Positions 8,729 to 18,301 of a stretch of DNA of 64,000 bases are shown piece after piece. Origin of the DNA: CBDBZL01 sp965213545. GTDB lineage: Bacteria > Pseudomonadota > Alphaproteobacteria > Sphingomonadales > Sphingomonadaceae. The notes under the pieces were generated by a model. It saw only the letters and a program-made list of their open reading frames with translations. It was not told the DNA's origin and did no database searches. Numbering within the stretch: position 1 is the stretch's first letter; each line of letters starts with the position of its first letter. The stretch is taken from NCBI GenBank assembly GCA_965213545.1, contig CBDBZL010000002.1, positions 1,550,001 to 1,614,000 of the forward strand, in the 5' to 3' direction. Position numbers and translations under genes: made by a program.

Positions 8729-11422
8729 ATGGCCAGTGTCGAACCCGTCGATCCCGAACTTGCCCCCCAAGACGCGCCCGAAACCAGCCGCGCCGCCGCC
8801 GCGCGCTTCGTCAATATCGGCGAGCGCACCAATGTCACCGGCTCGGCGCGGTTCAAGAAGCTGATCCTGGCGGGCGATTATCCGGCGGCGGTGGAAGTGG
8901 CGCGCAGCCAGGTGGAAAACGGCGCGCAGGTGCTCGACGTCAACATGGACGAGGGGCTGCTCGATGCGCTTCACGCCATGACCACCTTCCTGAAGCTGAT
9001 CGCCGCCGAACCCGATATCGCGCGTGTCCCGTTCATGATCGACAGCTCGAAATGGGAGGTGATCGAGGCGGGGCTCAAATGCGTCTCGGGCAAGCCCATC
9101 GTCAATTCGATCAGCCTGAAGGAGGGCGAGGCGCCGATCCTGGAACAGGCGCGCAAGTGTCTGGACTATGGCGCCAGCGTGGTGGTGATGGCCTTCGATG
9201 AGACGGGGCAGGCGGACAGCAGAGAGCGCAAGGTCGCCATCTGCAAGCGGGCCTATGACCTGCTGACGGGAATCGGCTTCCCGCCCGAGGACATCATCTT
9301 CGATCCCAACATCTTCGCGGTCGCCACCGGGATGGAGGAGCACGAACGCTATGCGCTCGACTTCATCGAGGCGGTGGCCGAGCTCAAGACGCTGTGCCCG
9401 CACGCGCATTTCTCGGGCGGATTGTCGAACCTGTCGTTCAGCTTCCGCGGCAACGAAGCGGTGCGCCGGGCGATGCATTCGGTGTTCCTCTATCACGCCA
9501 TCCCCGCCGGGCTCGACATGGCCATCGTCAATGCCGGCCAGCTCGATGTCTACGATACGCTCGACCCCGAATTGCGCGAGGCGTGCGAGGATGTCATTCT
9601 CAACCGCCCGGGGCGCGGGAAATATGAAAGCGCGACCGAACGCCTGATCGCGCTCGCCGAGCAGCATCGCGGCGGCGCGAAGGAGGAGGCGGGGGCGGCC
9701 GAATGGCGCGGCTGGCCGGTCACCCGCCGGCTCGAACATGCGCTGGTCAAGGGCATCGACAGCGATGTGGTGGCCGACACCGAGGAAGCGCGGCTCGAGG
9801 TATCGGCGCGCGGCGGGCGCACCATCGAGGTGATCGAGGGTCCGCTGATGGACGGGATGAACATCGTCGGCGACCTGTTCGGCTCAGGGAAAATGTTCCT
9901 GCCGCAGGTGGTCAAGTCGGCCCGGGTGATGAAGAAGGCCGTGGCCCACCTCATCCCCTATATCGAGGCGGAGAAGCAGCCGGGCGCGCGCGCGGCGGGC
10001 AAGATCGTGATGGCGACCGTGAAGGGCGATGTCCACGATATCGGCAAGAACATCGTCGGCGTGGTGCTCCAGTGCAACGGCTACGAGGTGATCGACCTTG
10101 GGGTGATGACGCCGTGGTCCAAGATCATCGAGACCGCTATCGAGCATGACGCCGATATTATCGGCTTGTCGGGCCTGATCACGCCGTCGCTGGACGAGAT
10201 GGTGACGGTGGCCGAGGAGATGCGCCGCGCGGAGTTGAAGATCCCGCTGCTGATCGGCGGGGCGACCACCAGCAAGGTGCATACTGCGCTCAGGATCGAC
10301 CCGGCCTATGACGGTTCGGTGATCCATGTGCTCGATGCAAGCCGCGCGGTGGGGGTGGCGAGCCAGCTTCTGTCCGACACCCAGAAGGAGGGCTTCGTCA
10401 CCGGAGTTGCGGACGAATACGAGAAGGTGCGCGAGACACGGGCGGGCAAGGGCGCCGCGCCGCTGCTGTCGCTGGCCGAGGCGCGCGACAACGCGTTTGC
10501 GGCCGATTTCTCGCGCAAGCCGCCCGCGCCCGCCAGGCCCGGGCTGCATGTGTTCGAGGATTGGGACCTGGCCGATCTGGCGCGCGGTTTCGACTGGACG
10601 CCGTTCTTCCGCGCCTGGGAGCTGACGGGCGTCTACCCGGCGATCCTGGAGGACGCGGTGGTGGGCGAGAGCGCGCGGGCGCTGTTTGCCGATGCGCAGG
10701 CCATGCTCGAGCAGATCATCGCCGAGGGCTGGCTGCAGGCGCGCGGCGTTGCCGGTCTGTGGCCCTGCCGCCGCGCCATGGAATTGGGAGGCGACGACAT
10801 CCGCCTCGAGAACGGCGCGCTGTTTCCCATGCTGCGCCAGCAGGTGGTCAAGAGTAGGGGCAAGGACGGGCGCGGCCGGGCCAATTTCAGCCTGGCCGAT
10901 TTCGTCGATCCGGCAGGCGACTGGATCGGCGGGTTCGCGGTGGCGATCCACGGTATCGAGCCGCACCTGGCGCGCTTTGCGACCGATCACGATGATTTCT
11001 CCGACATCTTGCTCAAGGCGCTGGCCGACCGCTTCGCCGAGGCCTTCGCCGAGCGGTTGCATCAGCACGTGCGCACCACATTGTGGGGCTATGCGCCGGG
11101 CGAAGACCTCTCCAACCAGGACCTGATCCGCGAGAAATATGCCGGCATCCGGCCCGCGCCCGGCTATCCCGCCTGCCCCGATCACAGCCTGAAACCGCTG
11201 CTGTTCGAGCTGCTGGGGGCGCAGGAGAATACCGGGCTCAGCCTTACCGAGAGCCAGGCGATGCTGCCGACCGCGGCGGTGAGCGGATTTTACTTCGGCC
11301 ATCCGCAGGCCTCGTATTTCGGGGTGGCGCGGATCGGCCGCGACCAGCTTGAGGACTATGCCGCGCGCCGGGACTTGCCGCTGGCAGAAGCCGAGCGCTG
11401 GCTGCGGCCCAATCTGGATTGA
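8729..11422 (+). CDS. metH: methionine synthase, pterin/B12-binding and activation part (split MetH)
   Basis: 897 aa. In order: the pterin-binding domain (FVNIGERTNVTGSARF near the N-terminus, VNSISLKEGE), the B12 cap (KSARVMKKAVAHLIPYIEAEK), the B12-binding Rossmann domain with the cobalt-ligating histidine in GDVHDIGKN, and the reactivation domain with the SAM-binding block RPAPGYPACPDH. Together with the 348-aa partner it makes a complete cobalamin MetH, so methyl transfer from methyl-THF to homocysteine needs the two chains to associate. A much longer upstream frame is open, but it overlaps the GNAT gene; ATG 8729 begins MASVEPVD and has the right spacing. Confidence 0.94.
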   Translation: MASVEPVDPELAPQDAPETSRAAAARFVNIGERTNVTGSARFKKLILAGDYPAAVEVARSQVENGAQVLDVNMDEGLLDALHAMTTFLKLIAAEPDIARVPFMIDSSKWEVIEAGLKCVSGKPIVNSISLKEGEAPILEQARKCLDYGASVVVMAFDETGQADSRERKVAICKRAYDLLTGIGFPPEDIIFDPNIFAVATGMEEHERYALDFIEAVAELKTLCPHAHFSGGLSNLSFSFRGNEAVRRAMHSVFLYHAIPAGLDMAIVNAGQLDVYDTLDPELREACEDVILNRPGRGKYESATERLIALAEQHRGGAKEEAGAAEWRGWPVTRRLEHALVKGIDSDVVADTEEARLEVSARGGRTIEVIEGPLMDGMNIVGDLFGSGKMFLPQVVKSARVMKKAVAHLIPYIEAEKQPGARAAGKIVMATVKGDVHDIGKNIVGVVLQCNGYEVIDLGVMTPWSKIIETAIEHDADIIGLSGLITPSLDEMVTVAEEMRRAELKIPLLIGGATTSKVHTALRIDPAYDGSVIHVLDASRAVGVASQLLSDTQKEGFVTGVADEYEKVRETRAGKGAAPLLSLAEARDNAFAADFSRKPPAPARPGLHVFEDWDLADLARGFDWTPFFRAWELTGVYPAILEDAVVGESARALFADAQAMLEQIIAEGWLQARGVAGLWPCRRAMELGGDDIRLENGALFPMLRQQVVKSRGKDGRGRANFSLADFVDPAGDWIGGFAVAIHGIEPHLARFATDHDDFSDILLKALADRFAEAFAERLHQHVRTTLWGYAPGEDLSNQDLIREKYAGIRPAPGYPACPDHSLKPLLFELLGAQENTGLSLTESQAMLPTAAVSGFYFGHPQASYFGVARIGRDQLEDYAARRDLPLAEAERWLRPNLD

Positions 11423-11490
11423 GGGGGCGTCGATCTTCACCCCGACTCCCCCCGAGCCCCCGAGCCGGGATGCTTGAAATCTGGATCGTC

Positions 11491-11575
11491 ACCCCGGACT
11501 TGATCCGGGGTCCAGCGGTTATCCTCGCCAGCTTGCTGACCGGAAGGAAGCTGGATGCCGGATCAGGTCCGGCAT
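11491..11575. repeat. second pair of dispersed palindromic repeats
   Basis: Arms ACCCCGGA (11491-11498) and TCCGGGGT (11504-11511) around CTTGA, then ATGCCGGA (11555-11562) and TCCGGCAT (11568-11575) around TCAGG. These are the same two unit types as at 235-307, in reversed order, again between converging genes (metH and the M20 hydrolase). Confidence 0.75.
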
Positions 11576-11592
11576 GATGAAGTAGGTTGGGG

Positions 11593-12822
11593 TCAACGCA
11601 TCCGGCTCCCGGCGTCCTCCCACCCTTGCTCCAGAAACCGCGTCGCGCAGGCCGCGAGGAAAGCGGCGCCCTTGGGCAGCGCGCTTTCATCGACCATCAT
11701 CCGGCTCGAATGGATGGAGCAGCAGCTGCGCCAGTCCGCCCCTTCCTGCGCTACGCCGAGGAAGAACATCGCGCCCGGCACCTTCTCCAGCACGTAGGAG
11801 AAGTCTTCCGCGCCCATGATCGGATGATCCATCGCGTGCCAGCCTGTCCCTTGCGCCATTGCCCGCGCCACCGCCTCGCCGAGCACGATGGCGCGCGGAT
11901 CGTTGATCGTGGGCGGGAAGCCGTCGGTGAAGGTGACCTCAGCCTCGCAGCCATATGCGCGCGCGCTGTGCCGGGCGACCTCCTCCATCGCCGGGCGGAT
12001 CGCGGCCCGCCGTTCGGGGGACAGCGTGCGGATGGTGCCCGACAGCGTAGCGGTGTCGGGAATGATATTGTGCGCGGTGCCCGCATCGAGCCGGGTCACG
12101 GTCACCACGCTGGCCTGGGCGGCATCGAAGCGGCGGGTGACCATTGCCTGCAGCGCCAGCACGATGGCGGCGGCGGCGGGCACCGGATCGCGCGTGTCGT
12201 GCGGCATCGAGCCATGGCCGCCCTTGCCCGTCACGGTGACCGCGAACTGGTCCGCCGCCGCCAGCATCGCGCCGGGCTTTCCGGCGATGACGCCATGCGG
12301 CGCGTTGGGCATGACGTGGAGCGCGAAGGCGGCATCGGGCAGCGGGCCATGTTCGCCGCCCCCGAGCAACCCGTCCTCGAGCATGTGGCGCGCGCCGTGG
12401 AAACCCTCCTCGCCCGGCTGGAACATGAAGCGCACCTCGCCGGCCAGGTCGTCGCGGCGCGCAGCCAGCAGCCGCGCGGCTCCCGCCAGCATCGCGGTAT
12501 GCGCATCGTGCCCGCAGGCATGCATTCGCCCGGGGATGGTGGAGGCGAAATCCAGCCCGGTGTGCTCGTCCATCTCCAGCGCGTCCATGTCTCCGCGCAG
12601 CAGCACGCTGGCACCCGGCCGCGCGCCCTTGAGGACGGCCACCGCGCCGGTGGTGGAAGGGCCGCGACGCCATTCGAGCGGCAGGTCGGCAAGTTCGGCC
12701 TCGGCCTTGGCGAGGGTGAGCGGGGTCTCCAGCCCCAGCTCGGGCTCGGCATGGATCGCGCGGCGCAGCGCGGTGATGCGCGGCGCAATGGCGCGGGCGG
12801 CTTGAAGCAGATCGGCGGTCAT
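11593..12822 (-). CDS. M20-family metal-dependent amidohydrolase (hippurate hydrolase-like)
   Basis: 409 aa from ATG 12822. It has the M20D blocks LRGDMDALEMDEHTG, HACGHDAHTAMLAG, FMFQPGEEGFHGA and a C-terminal MGAEDFSY, which supply the dinuclear metal site and the catalytic glutamate. Proteins of this class remove acyl groups from amino acids or indole-acetyl conjugates in the cytoplasm; the exact substrate cannot be read from sequence. A further 48 upstream codons are open but are not family-like. It stands alone between the metH unit and a DUF2141 gene. Confidence 0.88.
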   Translation of the reverse strand: MTADLLQAARAIAPRITALRRAIHAEPELGLETPLTLAKAEAELADLPLEWRRGPSTTGAVAVLKGARPGASVLLRGDMDALEMDEHTGLDFASTIPGRMHACGHDAHTAMLAGAARLLAARRDDLAGEVRFMFQPGEEGFHGARHMLEDGLLGGGEHGPLPDAAFALHVMPNAPHGVIAGKPGAMLAAADQFAVTVTGKGGHGSMPHDTRDPVPAAAAIVLALQAMVTRRFDAAQASVVTVTRLDAGTAHNIIPDTATLSGTIRTLSPERRAAIRPAMEEVARHSARAYGCEAEVTFTDGFPPTINDPRAIVLGEAVARAMAQGTGWHAMDHPIMGAEDFSYVLEKVPGAMFFLGVAQEGADWRSCCSIHSSRMMVDESALPKGAAFLAACATRFLEQGWEDAGSRMR

Positions 12823-12987
12823 GGCGCGGCAGACTGCGCGCTCGCGCGACTGGTGGCAAGGCGCTGTTGCGATGGAAGCGCCCGCTCTTGCCTCAAGACG
12901 AACCACCGCCCGATGACCCGCCTCCCGTCCAGCTACCCGACGGTCCGGTGCCCAATCCAGCCCCAATCCAGCGGCTGACTCTGGTTG

Positions 12988-13503
12988 CTAAAGGTAACGC
13001 ATCCGGATGCTGATCGAGGTTACCTCGTTGCCCACGGGAAATGCGGTCTTGTTGTGGCTGGGACGGCCCAGGTTGAAGATATTGACCGAGGGATTGTTCG
13101 ACATGCCCCCGCCATCAGCGAAGATATCCGTATCGCGGTTGTTGTTGGCATCATGCCGGATCGCCACCGCGTAGCTGCCCGCCTGCGGCACGGGCATGCA
13201 GAAGCTCATGCTGCCCGCGCGCGCCGGCGTCTCGATGCGATAGATCCAGCGGTCCTTCTCCAGCCAGTCCGCCTTGGTCGCCCGGTAGATCTGAACACGC
13301 ATGTTGCCGGTGGAGTTTTTGATGCCCGAGACATTGATCCGCACCGCCGGCCCGCGCCCCTGGCACGCCGCCATGTCATTGCCGATCTTGACCGCATATT
13401 GCGCGCTCGCCGGCGCTGACAGAAGCGCTGCGGCCGAAGCTGCGCCCAAAGCTGCACCCTTGAGGGCAAGGCCGATGGCTCGGGGGCGGGTCATGCGTTG
13501 CAT
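12988..13503 (-). CDS. secreted DUF2141 domain protein
   Basis: 171 aa from the second in-frame ATG. An upstream ATG at 13524 would add seven basic residues. A signal peptide is clear: basic MTRPRAIG, a hydrophobic stretch, and cleavage after APASA. The mature part matches the DUF2141 pattern (INVSGIKNSTGNMRVQIYRA, then the DANNNRDTDIFADG loop, which could bind calcium). The role is unknown; such proteins are small periplasmic or outer-membrane-associated beta proteins. It is divergent from rpe across about 290 bp. Confidence 0.8.
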   Translation of the reverse strand: MQRMTRPRAIGLALKGAALGAASAAALLSAPASAQYAVKIGNDMAACQGRGPAVRINVSGIKNSTGNMRVQIYRATKADWLEKDRWIYRIETPARAGSMSFCMPVPQAGSYAVAIRHDANNNRDTDIFADGGGMSNNPSVNIFNLGRPSHNKTAFPVGNEVTSISIRMRYL

Positions 13504-13790
13504 TGGTTGCCGTCTCTTCCTCATTCCTAGGGATGCGCAGGGCCGCCGGACAGGCGCGCCTGTCCGAACCCGGGCTTGATGCCCGTGCCGGCCCCTCCCG
13601 GTTCGTGGGCGGCAGTGGCGACAGGTGACTGAACGGCGGCTGAAATGCTCATGTTCGGCCCGTTAACCCGGGCATGACCTGGCCCGGCCTTGCCGCCAAC
13701 GTCCCCGTCCGCCGCCGTCCCCGTGTGGAAAAGCACCGCGCCGATGCTTGTGAGCCTGCCCTCCAGCGCCTATCGATCGCCGCACCGCTC

Positions 13791-14465
13791 ATGGCAACGC
13801 CGCTCATCTCCCCAAGCATCCTTTCGGCGGATTTCGCCCGGCTGGGCGAAGAGGTGCGCGCCATCGACGAGGCGGGCGCGGACTGGATCCATGTCGATGT
13901 GATGGACGGCCATTATGTGCCCAACCTGACCATCGGGCCGATGGTGGTGCAAGCGCTTCGTGCGCACACCGCCAAGCCGTTCGATGTCCACCTGATGGTG
14001 GCGCCGGTGGATATGTGGATCGAGCCGTTCGTCAAGGCGGGCGCCGACCATGTCACCGTGCATCCCGAATCCGGGCCGCATGTCCATCGCACCATCCAGG
14101 CGATCCGGGCGGCGGGGGCGAAGCCGGGGGTGTCGCTCAATCCCGGCACGCCGGCCAAGATGCTGGACTATCTGATCGGCGAGATCGACCTGGTGCTGGT
14201 GATGAGCGTCAACCCGGGCTTCGGCGGGCAGAGCTTCATCGCCTCGCAATTGAAGAAGATCGAGGCCCTGCGCGCGATGATCGACAAGGGCGGTCATCAG
14301 GTGCTGATCGAGGTGGATGGCGGGATCAACGCCGAGACCGCACGGCAATGCGTCGATGCGGGAGCCAACGCGCTGGTGGCGGGATCGGCTACCTTCAGAG
14401 GCGGGCCGGAGCGCTATCGGGACAATATTGCCGCGCTGAGGGGCAATATTGTGGCGGCGGCGTGA
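13791..14465 (+). CDS. rpe: ribulose-phosphate 3-epimerase
   Basis: 224 aa TIM-barrel enzyme interconverting ribulose-5-P and xylulose-5-P. Motifs are SPSILSADFARLGEE, HVDVMDGHYVPNLTIG (metal-binding His and Asp), HLMVAPVD, MSVNPGFGGQSF and VDGGIN. The ATG at 13791 was chosen over an upstream open stretch because it gives the normal family start. The last codons and the stop are duplicated in a 17-bp direct repeat. Confidence 0.95.
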   Translation: MATPLISPSILSADFARLGEEVRAIDEAGADWIHVDVMDGHYVPNLTIGPMVVQALRAHTAKPFDVHLMVAPVDMWIEPFVKAGADHVTVHPESGPHVHRTIQAIRAAGAKPGVSLNPGTPAKMLDYLIGEIDLVLVMSVNPGFGGQSFIASQLKKIEALRAMIDKGGHQVLIEVDGGINAETARQCVDAGANALVAGSATFRGGPERYRDNIAALRGNIVAAA

Positions 14466-14481
14466 TTGTGGCGGCGGCGTG
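14448..14481 (+). repeat. 17-bp tandem duplication across the rpe stop
   Basis: The 17-mer beginning ATTGTGGCGG occurs at 14448-14464 and again, end to end, at 14465-14481. The first copy ends the rpe coding region; the second supplies the probable GTG start of the next gene. It looks like a recent slippage duplication. Confidence 0.8.
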
Positions 14482-16497
14482 AACGCGCCCGGGCCGCGCC
14501 TTCGCGAGGGGTTCGACCAGGCGCAATCGGATTTGGACGCGCAGGACACGGGCGCGGCGGGTGCGCCAGGTGCGGCGGGTGCGCCAGGTGCGGCGAGCGC
14601 GGCGGGGCAGATGGCGCTGTTCGACGTCGCCGGGGTCAACCGGGCGCACAGCCGTGCATTGTCGGGGCAGGACAGGTTCGCGGACGGCATTGCGGCGGGG
14701 GACGGGTCCGCTGATGACCCCGCGGCCGAAAGCCAGCACGCGCCCGAGCCCGCCTTCCTGCCCGCCACGCAAGATGACGGCCCCGCCGCGCTGGCCCCGC
14801 CACCCACCACTCTGGGCGAGCGCCTGATCCGTTTCGCCTATCGTGCCGGTGTGCCGGCCAGCGTGCTGGCCTCGCCCTTCCGCCGCCCGGCGCGCCCGCG
14901 GATCACCGCCACCGTCGCCTGTCCGCCGCTGGGCGACAGGGTGGCGGGGATGGCGCTTCGGGCGGGGCATTTCCTGATCGGCGGGGCCAGGCTGCCGAGT
15001 GCGCAGGCGGAGTTCGGCGGCACCGCCAAATCCGCGCCGCTGATGGACGAGGTGCTGCACGGTTTTGGCTGGCTCGACGACCTGGCCGCCTCGGCCACCG
15101 CGGCGCAGGGTCATGGCACAGCCGAGCGGATCGCCCGCGCCTGGCTGGCGGCCAATCCCGAGCCCGACCCGCCTGCGCCTGGCGGGGCATGGAATGTCGA
15201 GATCGCCGCGCGCCGGCTGGCCGCCTGCCTGGTCAACGCGCCGCTGATCCTTTCGGGCGGCGACAAGGCCTATCGCGCCGCCATGCTCGAGGCGATTGCC
15301 GAGACCACCCAATGGCTGGGTCGCAACGCGCCGCGCGCCGCGGGCCTTCATGGTCAGGCGCTGGCATTCGCTTCGCTGGTCATGGCCGGGCTGCTCTTGC
15401 CCGACGGCAAGCCGTGCCGCCTGCATGGCGAGGCGGGGCTGGCCGAGGCGCTGGGCGCGCTGGTGGGCGAGGATGGCGGCGTGGTGTCGCGAAGCCCGCT
15501 CGCCCAGGCTGATCTCCTGGCATGCCTGGTCCGGCTTCAGGCCTGCTACCGGGCCACGGCGATCGAGCCCCCCGGCTTCGTCGGCGCGGCGATCCAGTGC
15601 CTGGTCCCGCCGCTGGTGAGCCTGGCGGATGGCGACGGGACGATCGGCAGCTGGCAGGGCGGCGCGCCCATTCCCGGCGAGAGGCTGGCGGCACTGATCG
15701 CGGCAAGCGGCGTGCGTTCGCGGATGCTGCGCGAGGTGGGCGCCTGGGGATATCAGCGGCTCGAAGGCGGGACCGGGCGCTCGCACGCGGTGCTGGTGTG
15801 CGATGCCGCGCCGCCGCCGCTTCCCGCCAATGCCCGGTTCGGCTGCGCTTCCACGCTGGCCTTCGAGTTGCACCATGCGGGCGAACCGGTGATCGTCAAT
15901 TGCGGCGGCGCGGCGCTTGCCGGCGGGCTGGTTCCGCTGCGCATCGAACAGGGGCTGCGGGCCAGCGCCGCGCACAGCGCGCTGGTTCTCGACGACGCCA
16001 ATTCCACCGCCCCGCTGATCGGCGGGCGGCTGGGCAAGGGGGTGACCAGCGTCGAGGTGGATCGCACCGCGGTAAGCATCGAGGACGGACGGCGCGCCAC
16101 GCGCCTCGATGCGACGCATGACGGCTATGGGGCGCGCTATGGCCTGATCCACCGCCGGATCCTGACACTGACGACCGATGGCGCGCTGCTGACCGGCGAG
16201 GACCGGCTCGAGCCGCGCGGCCGACGCGCCAAGCGCGGCAAGGTCGCCTTCGCCATCCGCTTCCACCTGGCCCCGCGCGCGGTGCTGCAGCATGAGGAGG
16301 GCGCGCGGTTTGCGGATCTGGTGCTGCCCGATGGCTCGGTCTGGCGGCTGGCCACCGACGATATGCCGCTGACGGTCGAGGAAAGCCTGTGGGTCGATGC
16401 CGGCGGGCGGCCGCACGAGACGCAGCAGCTGGTGATGGAGGGGCTCGCCTCGCGCGGCGGCGAGGCCTTTCACTGGCAGATCGAGCGGATCGGCTAA
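14479..16497 (+). CDS. heparinase II/III family protein
   Basis: About 672 aa from GTG 14479; the exact start is uncertain because there is no clear Shine-Dalgarno. The N-terminal 120 residues are low-complexity (Ala/Gly/Pro), including an 18-bp tandem repeat. The middle is an alpha/alpha-toroid region and the C-terminal third is the beta-rich heparinase II/III domain (LHHAGEPVIVNCGGA, RIEQGLRASAAHSALVLDDANS, HDGYGARYGLIHRR). No signal peptide is obvious. The fixed position between rpe and purH is typical of sphingomonads. A polysaccharide lyase role is suggested by family only. Confidence 0.8.
   Translation: MNAPGPRLREGFDQAQSDLDAQDTGAAGAPGAAGAPGAASAAGQMALFDVAGVNRAHSRALSGQDRFADGIAAGDGSADDPAAESQHAPEPAFLPATQDDGPAALAPPPTTLGERLIRFAYRAGVPASVLASPFRRPARPRITATVACPPLGDRVAGMALRAGHFLIGGARLPSAQAEFGGTAKSAPLMDEVLHGFGWLDDLAASATAAQGHGTAERIARAWLAANPEPDPPAPGGAWNVEIAARRLAACLVNAPLILSGGDKAYRAAMLEAIAETTQWLGRNAPRAAGLHGQALAFASLVMAGLLLPDGKPCRLHGEAGLAEALGALVGEDGGVVSRSPLAQADLLACLVRLQACYRATAIEPPGFVGAAIQCLVPPLVSLADGDGTIGSWQGGAPIPGERLAALIAASGVRSRMLREVGAWGYQRLEGGTGRSHAVLVCDAAPPPLPANARFGCASTLAFELHHAGEPVIVNCGGAALAGGLVPLRIEQGLRASAAHSALVLDDANSTAPLIGGRLGKGVTSVEVDRTAVSIEDGRRATRLDATHDGYGARYGLIHRRILTLTTDGALLTGEDRLEPRGRRAKRGKVAFAIRFHLAPRAVLQHEEGARFADLVLPDGSVWRLATDDMPLTVEESLWVDAGGRPHETQQLVMEGLASRGGEAFHWQIERIG
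14554..14595 (+). repeat. 18-bp in-frame tandem repeat
   Basis: Two full copies of an 18-bp unit starting GCGGCGGGTG (14554-14571 and 14572-14589) plus a 6-bp partial third copy. It encodes repeated Ala-Gly-Ala-Pro-Gly in the disordered N-terminus of the heparinase-like protein. Confidence 0.75.
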
Positions 16498-16508
16498 CGG
16501 TCCTGCCA

Positions 16509-18119
16509 ATGGAACAGGTGACCATCAGACGCGCGCTGCTCAGCGTCTCGGACAAGAGCGGGTTAGCCGAGCTGGCCTCGCGGCTGGCCAAGGGCGGGGT
16601 CGAGCTGGTCTCCACCGGCGGCACCGCGAAGGCGCTGCGCGACAGCGGCTTGTCGGTGCGCGACGTGTCCGAAATCACCGGCTTTCCCGAGATGATGGAT
16701 GGCCGCGTCAAGACGCTGCACCCGCGCATCCACGGGGGCCTGCTCGCGGTGCGCGACGATAAGGTCCACCGGGCCGAGATGGATGCGCATGACGTGGCGC
16801 CGATCGACCTCGTTGTATGCAATCTCTATCCGTTCGCGCAGACGGTGGCGGGCGGGGGAAGCCGCGGCCAGATCATCGAGCACATCGATATCGGCGGCCC
16901 GGCGATGATCCGCTCGGCAGCCAAGAACCACGGTTTTGTCACCATCATCACCGATCCGGCGGATTACGCTGCGCTGCTGGCGGAACTGGCGGAGCATGAC
17001 GGGGCGACGCGGTATCCCTTCCGCGAGGCGCAGGCAGCCAAGGCATTCGCCGCCACCGCCGCCTATGACGCGATGATCGCTGGTTGGTTCGCGTCTGCGG
17101 GGGATACGGGCGGCGCCGGCGAAAGCACAACCGAGTTCCCCGAGACGCTGTCGATCACCGGGACCAAGCTGGCCGATCTGCGCTATGGCGAGAACCCGCA
17201 CCAGCGCGCGGCGCTCTATCGTGTGAGCGACAATGTGATGGGCGGGCTGACCGACGCCGAGCAGGTGCAGGGCAAGGCGCTCAGCTACAACAATATCGCC
17301 GATGGCGATGCGGCGCTGGAACTGGCGGCGGAGTTCGCCGGCGAAGAGCCCGCGGTGGTGATCGTCAAGCATGCCAACCCGTGCGGGGTCGCCCGGGCCG
17401 CCAGCCTGGCACAAGCCTGGCGCGAGGCACTGGCCTGCGACCCGGTCTCGGCATTCGGCGGCATCGTGGCGGTCAACCGGCCGCTCGATGGCGAGACGGC
17501 AGAGGCGATCGCGGCCATCTTCACCGAGGTGGTGATCGCGCCTGCCGCCGACGAGGCCGCGCGCGCCGCCTTTGCCGCGAAGCGCAACCTGCGCCTGCTG
17601 CTGACGGGCGCGCTGCCCGATCCCCGGCGCGAGGGCCTGATGATCAAGCCCGTCACCGGCGGGTTCTTGGCCCAAGACCGCGACACCGGCGCGATCCGCA
17701 AGGCCGACCTCAAGGTGGTCACTCGCCGCACGCCGGGTGAGGATGAGCTGGCCGATGCGTTGTTCGCCTGGAGAGTGGCGCGCCACGTCAAGTCCAATGC
17801 CATCGTCTTTGCCAAGGGCGGCGCCACGGCGGGGATCGGCGCCGGGCAGATGAACCGACGCGATGCCGCGCGTATCGCCGCCATCCGGGCGCGCGAGGCC
17901 GCCGCGGCGGCGGGCTGGAGCGAGCCGCGCACGGTGGGCAGCGCGATGGCCTCCGATGCCTTCCTGCCCTTCGCCGATGGCGTGGACATGGCGGTGGAGG
18001 CGGGCGCCACCTGCATCATTCAGCCGGGCGGATCGGTGCGCGACGAGGAGGTCATCGCGGCAGCCGATGCGGCGGGGATCGCGATGGTGTTTACAGGGAT
18101 GCGCCACTTTCGCCATTAG
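16509..18119 (+). CDS. purH: bifunctional AICAR formyltransferase / IMP cyclohydrolase
   Basis: 536 aa, full length. The N-terminal MGS-like cyclohydrolase domain has SVSDKSGLAEL, STGGTAKAL and GRVKTLHPRIHGGLL. The C-terminal transformylase domain has YGENPHQRAALY and the catalytic Lys-His pair in VIVKHANPCGVA. It makes IMP in the last two steps of purine synthesis, using 10-formyl-THF. ATG 16509 follows the heparinase-like gene by 11 nt, so the two are probably co-transcribed. Confidence 0.96.
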   Translation: MEQVTIRRALLSVSDKSGLAELASRLAKGGVELVSTGGTAKALRDSGLSVRDVSEITGFPEMMDGRVKTLHPRIHGGLLAVRDDKVHRAEMDAHDVAPIDLVVCNLYPFAQTVAGGGSRGQIIEHIDIGGPAMIRSAAKNHGFVTIITDPADYAALLAELAEHDGATRYPFREAQAAKAFAATAAYDAMIAGWFASAGDTGGAGESTTEFPETLSITGTKLADLRYGENPHQRAALYRVSDNVMGGLTDAEQVQGKALSYNNIADGDAALELAAEFAGEEPAVVIVKHANPCGVARAASLAQAWREALACDPVSAFGGIVAVNRPLDGETAEAIAAIFTEVVIAPAADEAARAAFAAKRNLRLLLTGALPDPRREGLMIKPVTGGFLAQDRDTGAIRKADLKVVTRRTPGEDELADALFAWRVARHVKSNAIVFAKGGATAGIGAGQMNRRDAARIAAIRAREAAAAAGWSEPRTVGSAMASDAFLPFADGVDMAVEAGATCIIQPGGSVRDEEVIAAADAAGIAMVFTGMRHFRH

Positions 18120-18301
18120 CCTTCGGGCGCCGCGCAAGCCTCGACGTCGTCCGCCGCAAGGTCGACAGCACAGCGAGGTATACCCCGCCCCCCCCAAAAG
18201 ACCGGCAGATGAACGGCGCACGACGCGCCGGTTCAGCGTCGCGCAGAACCGGGTTCGGTAGTTGAGGGGCCACTCGTGATGACCACGATCGGAGCCCTGC
18301 C

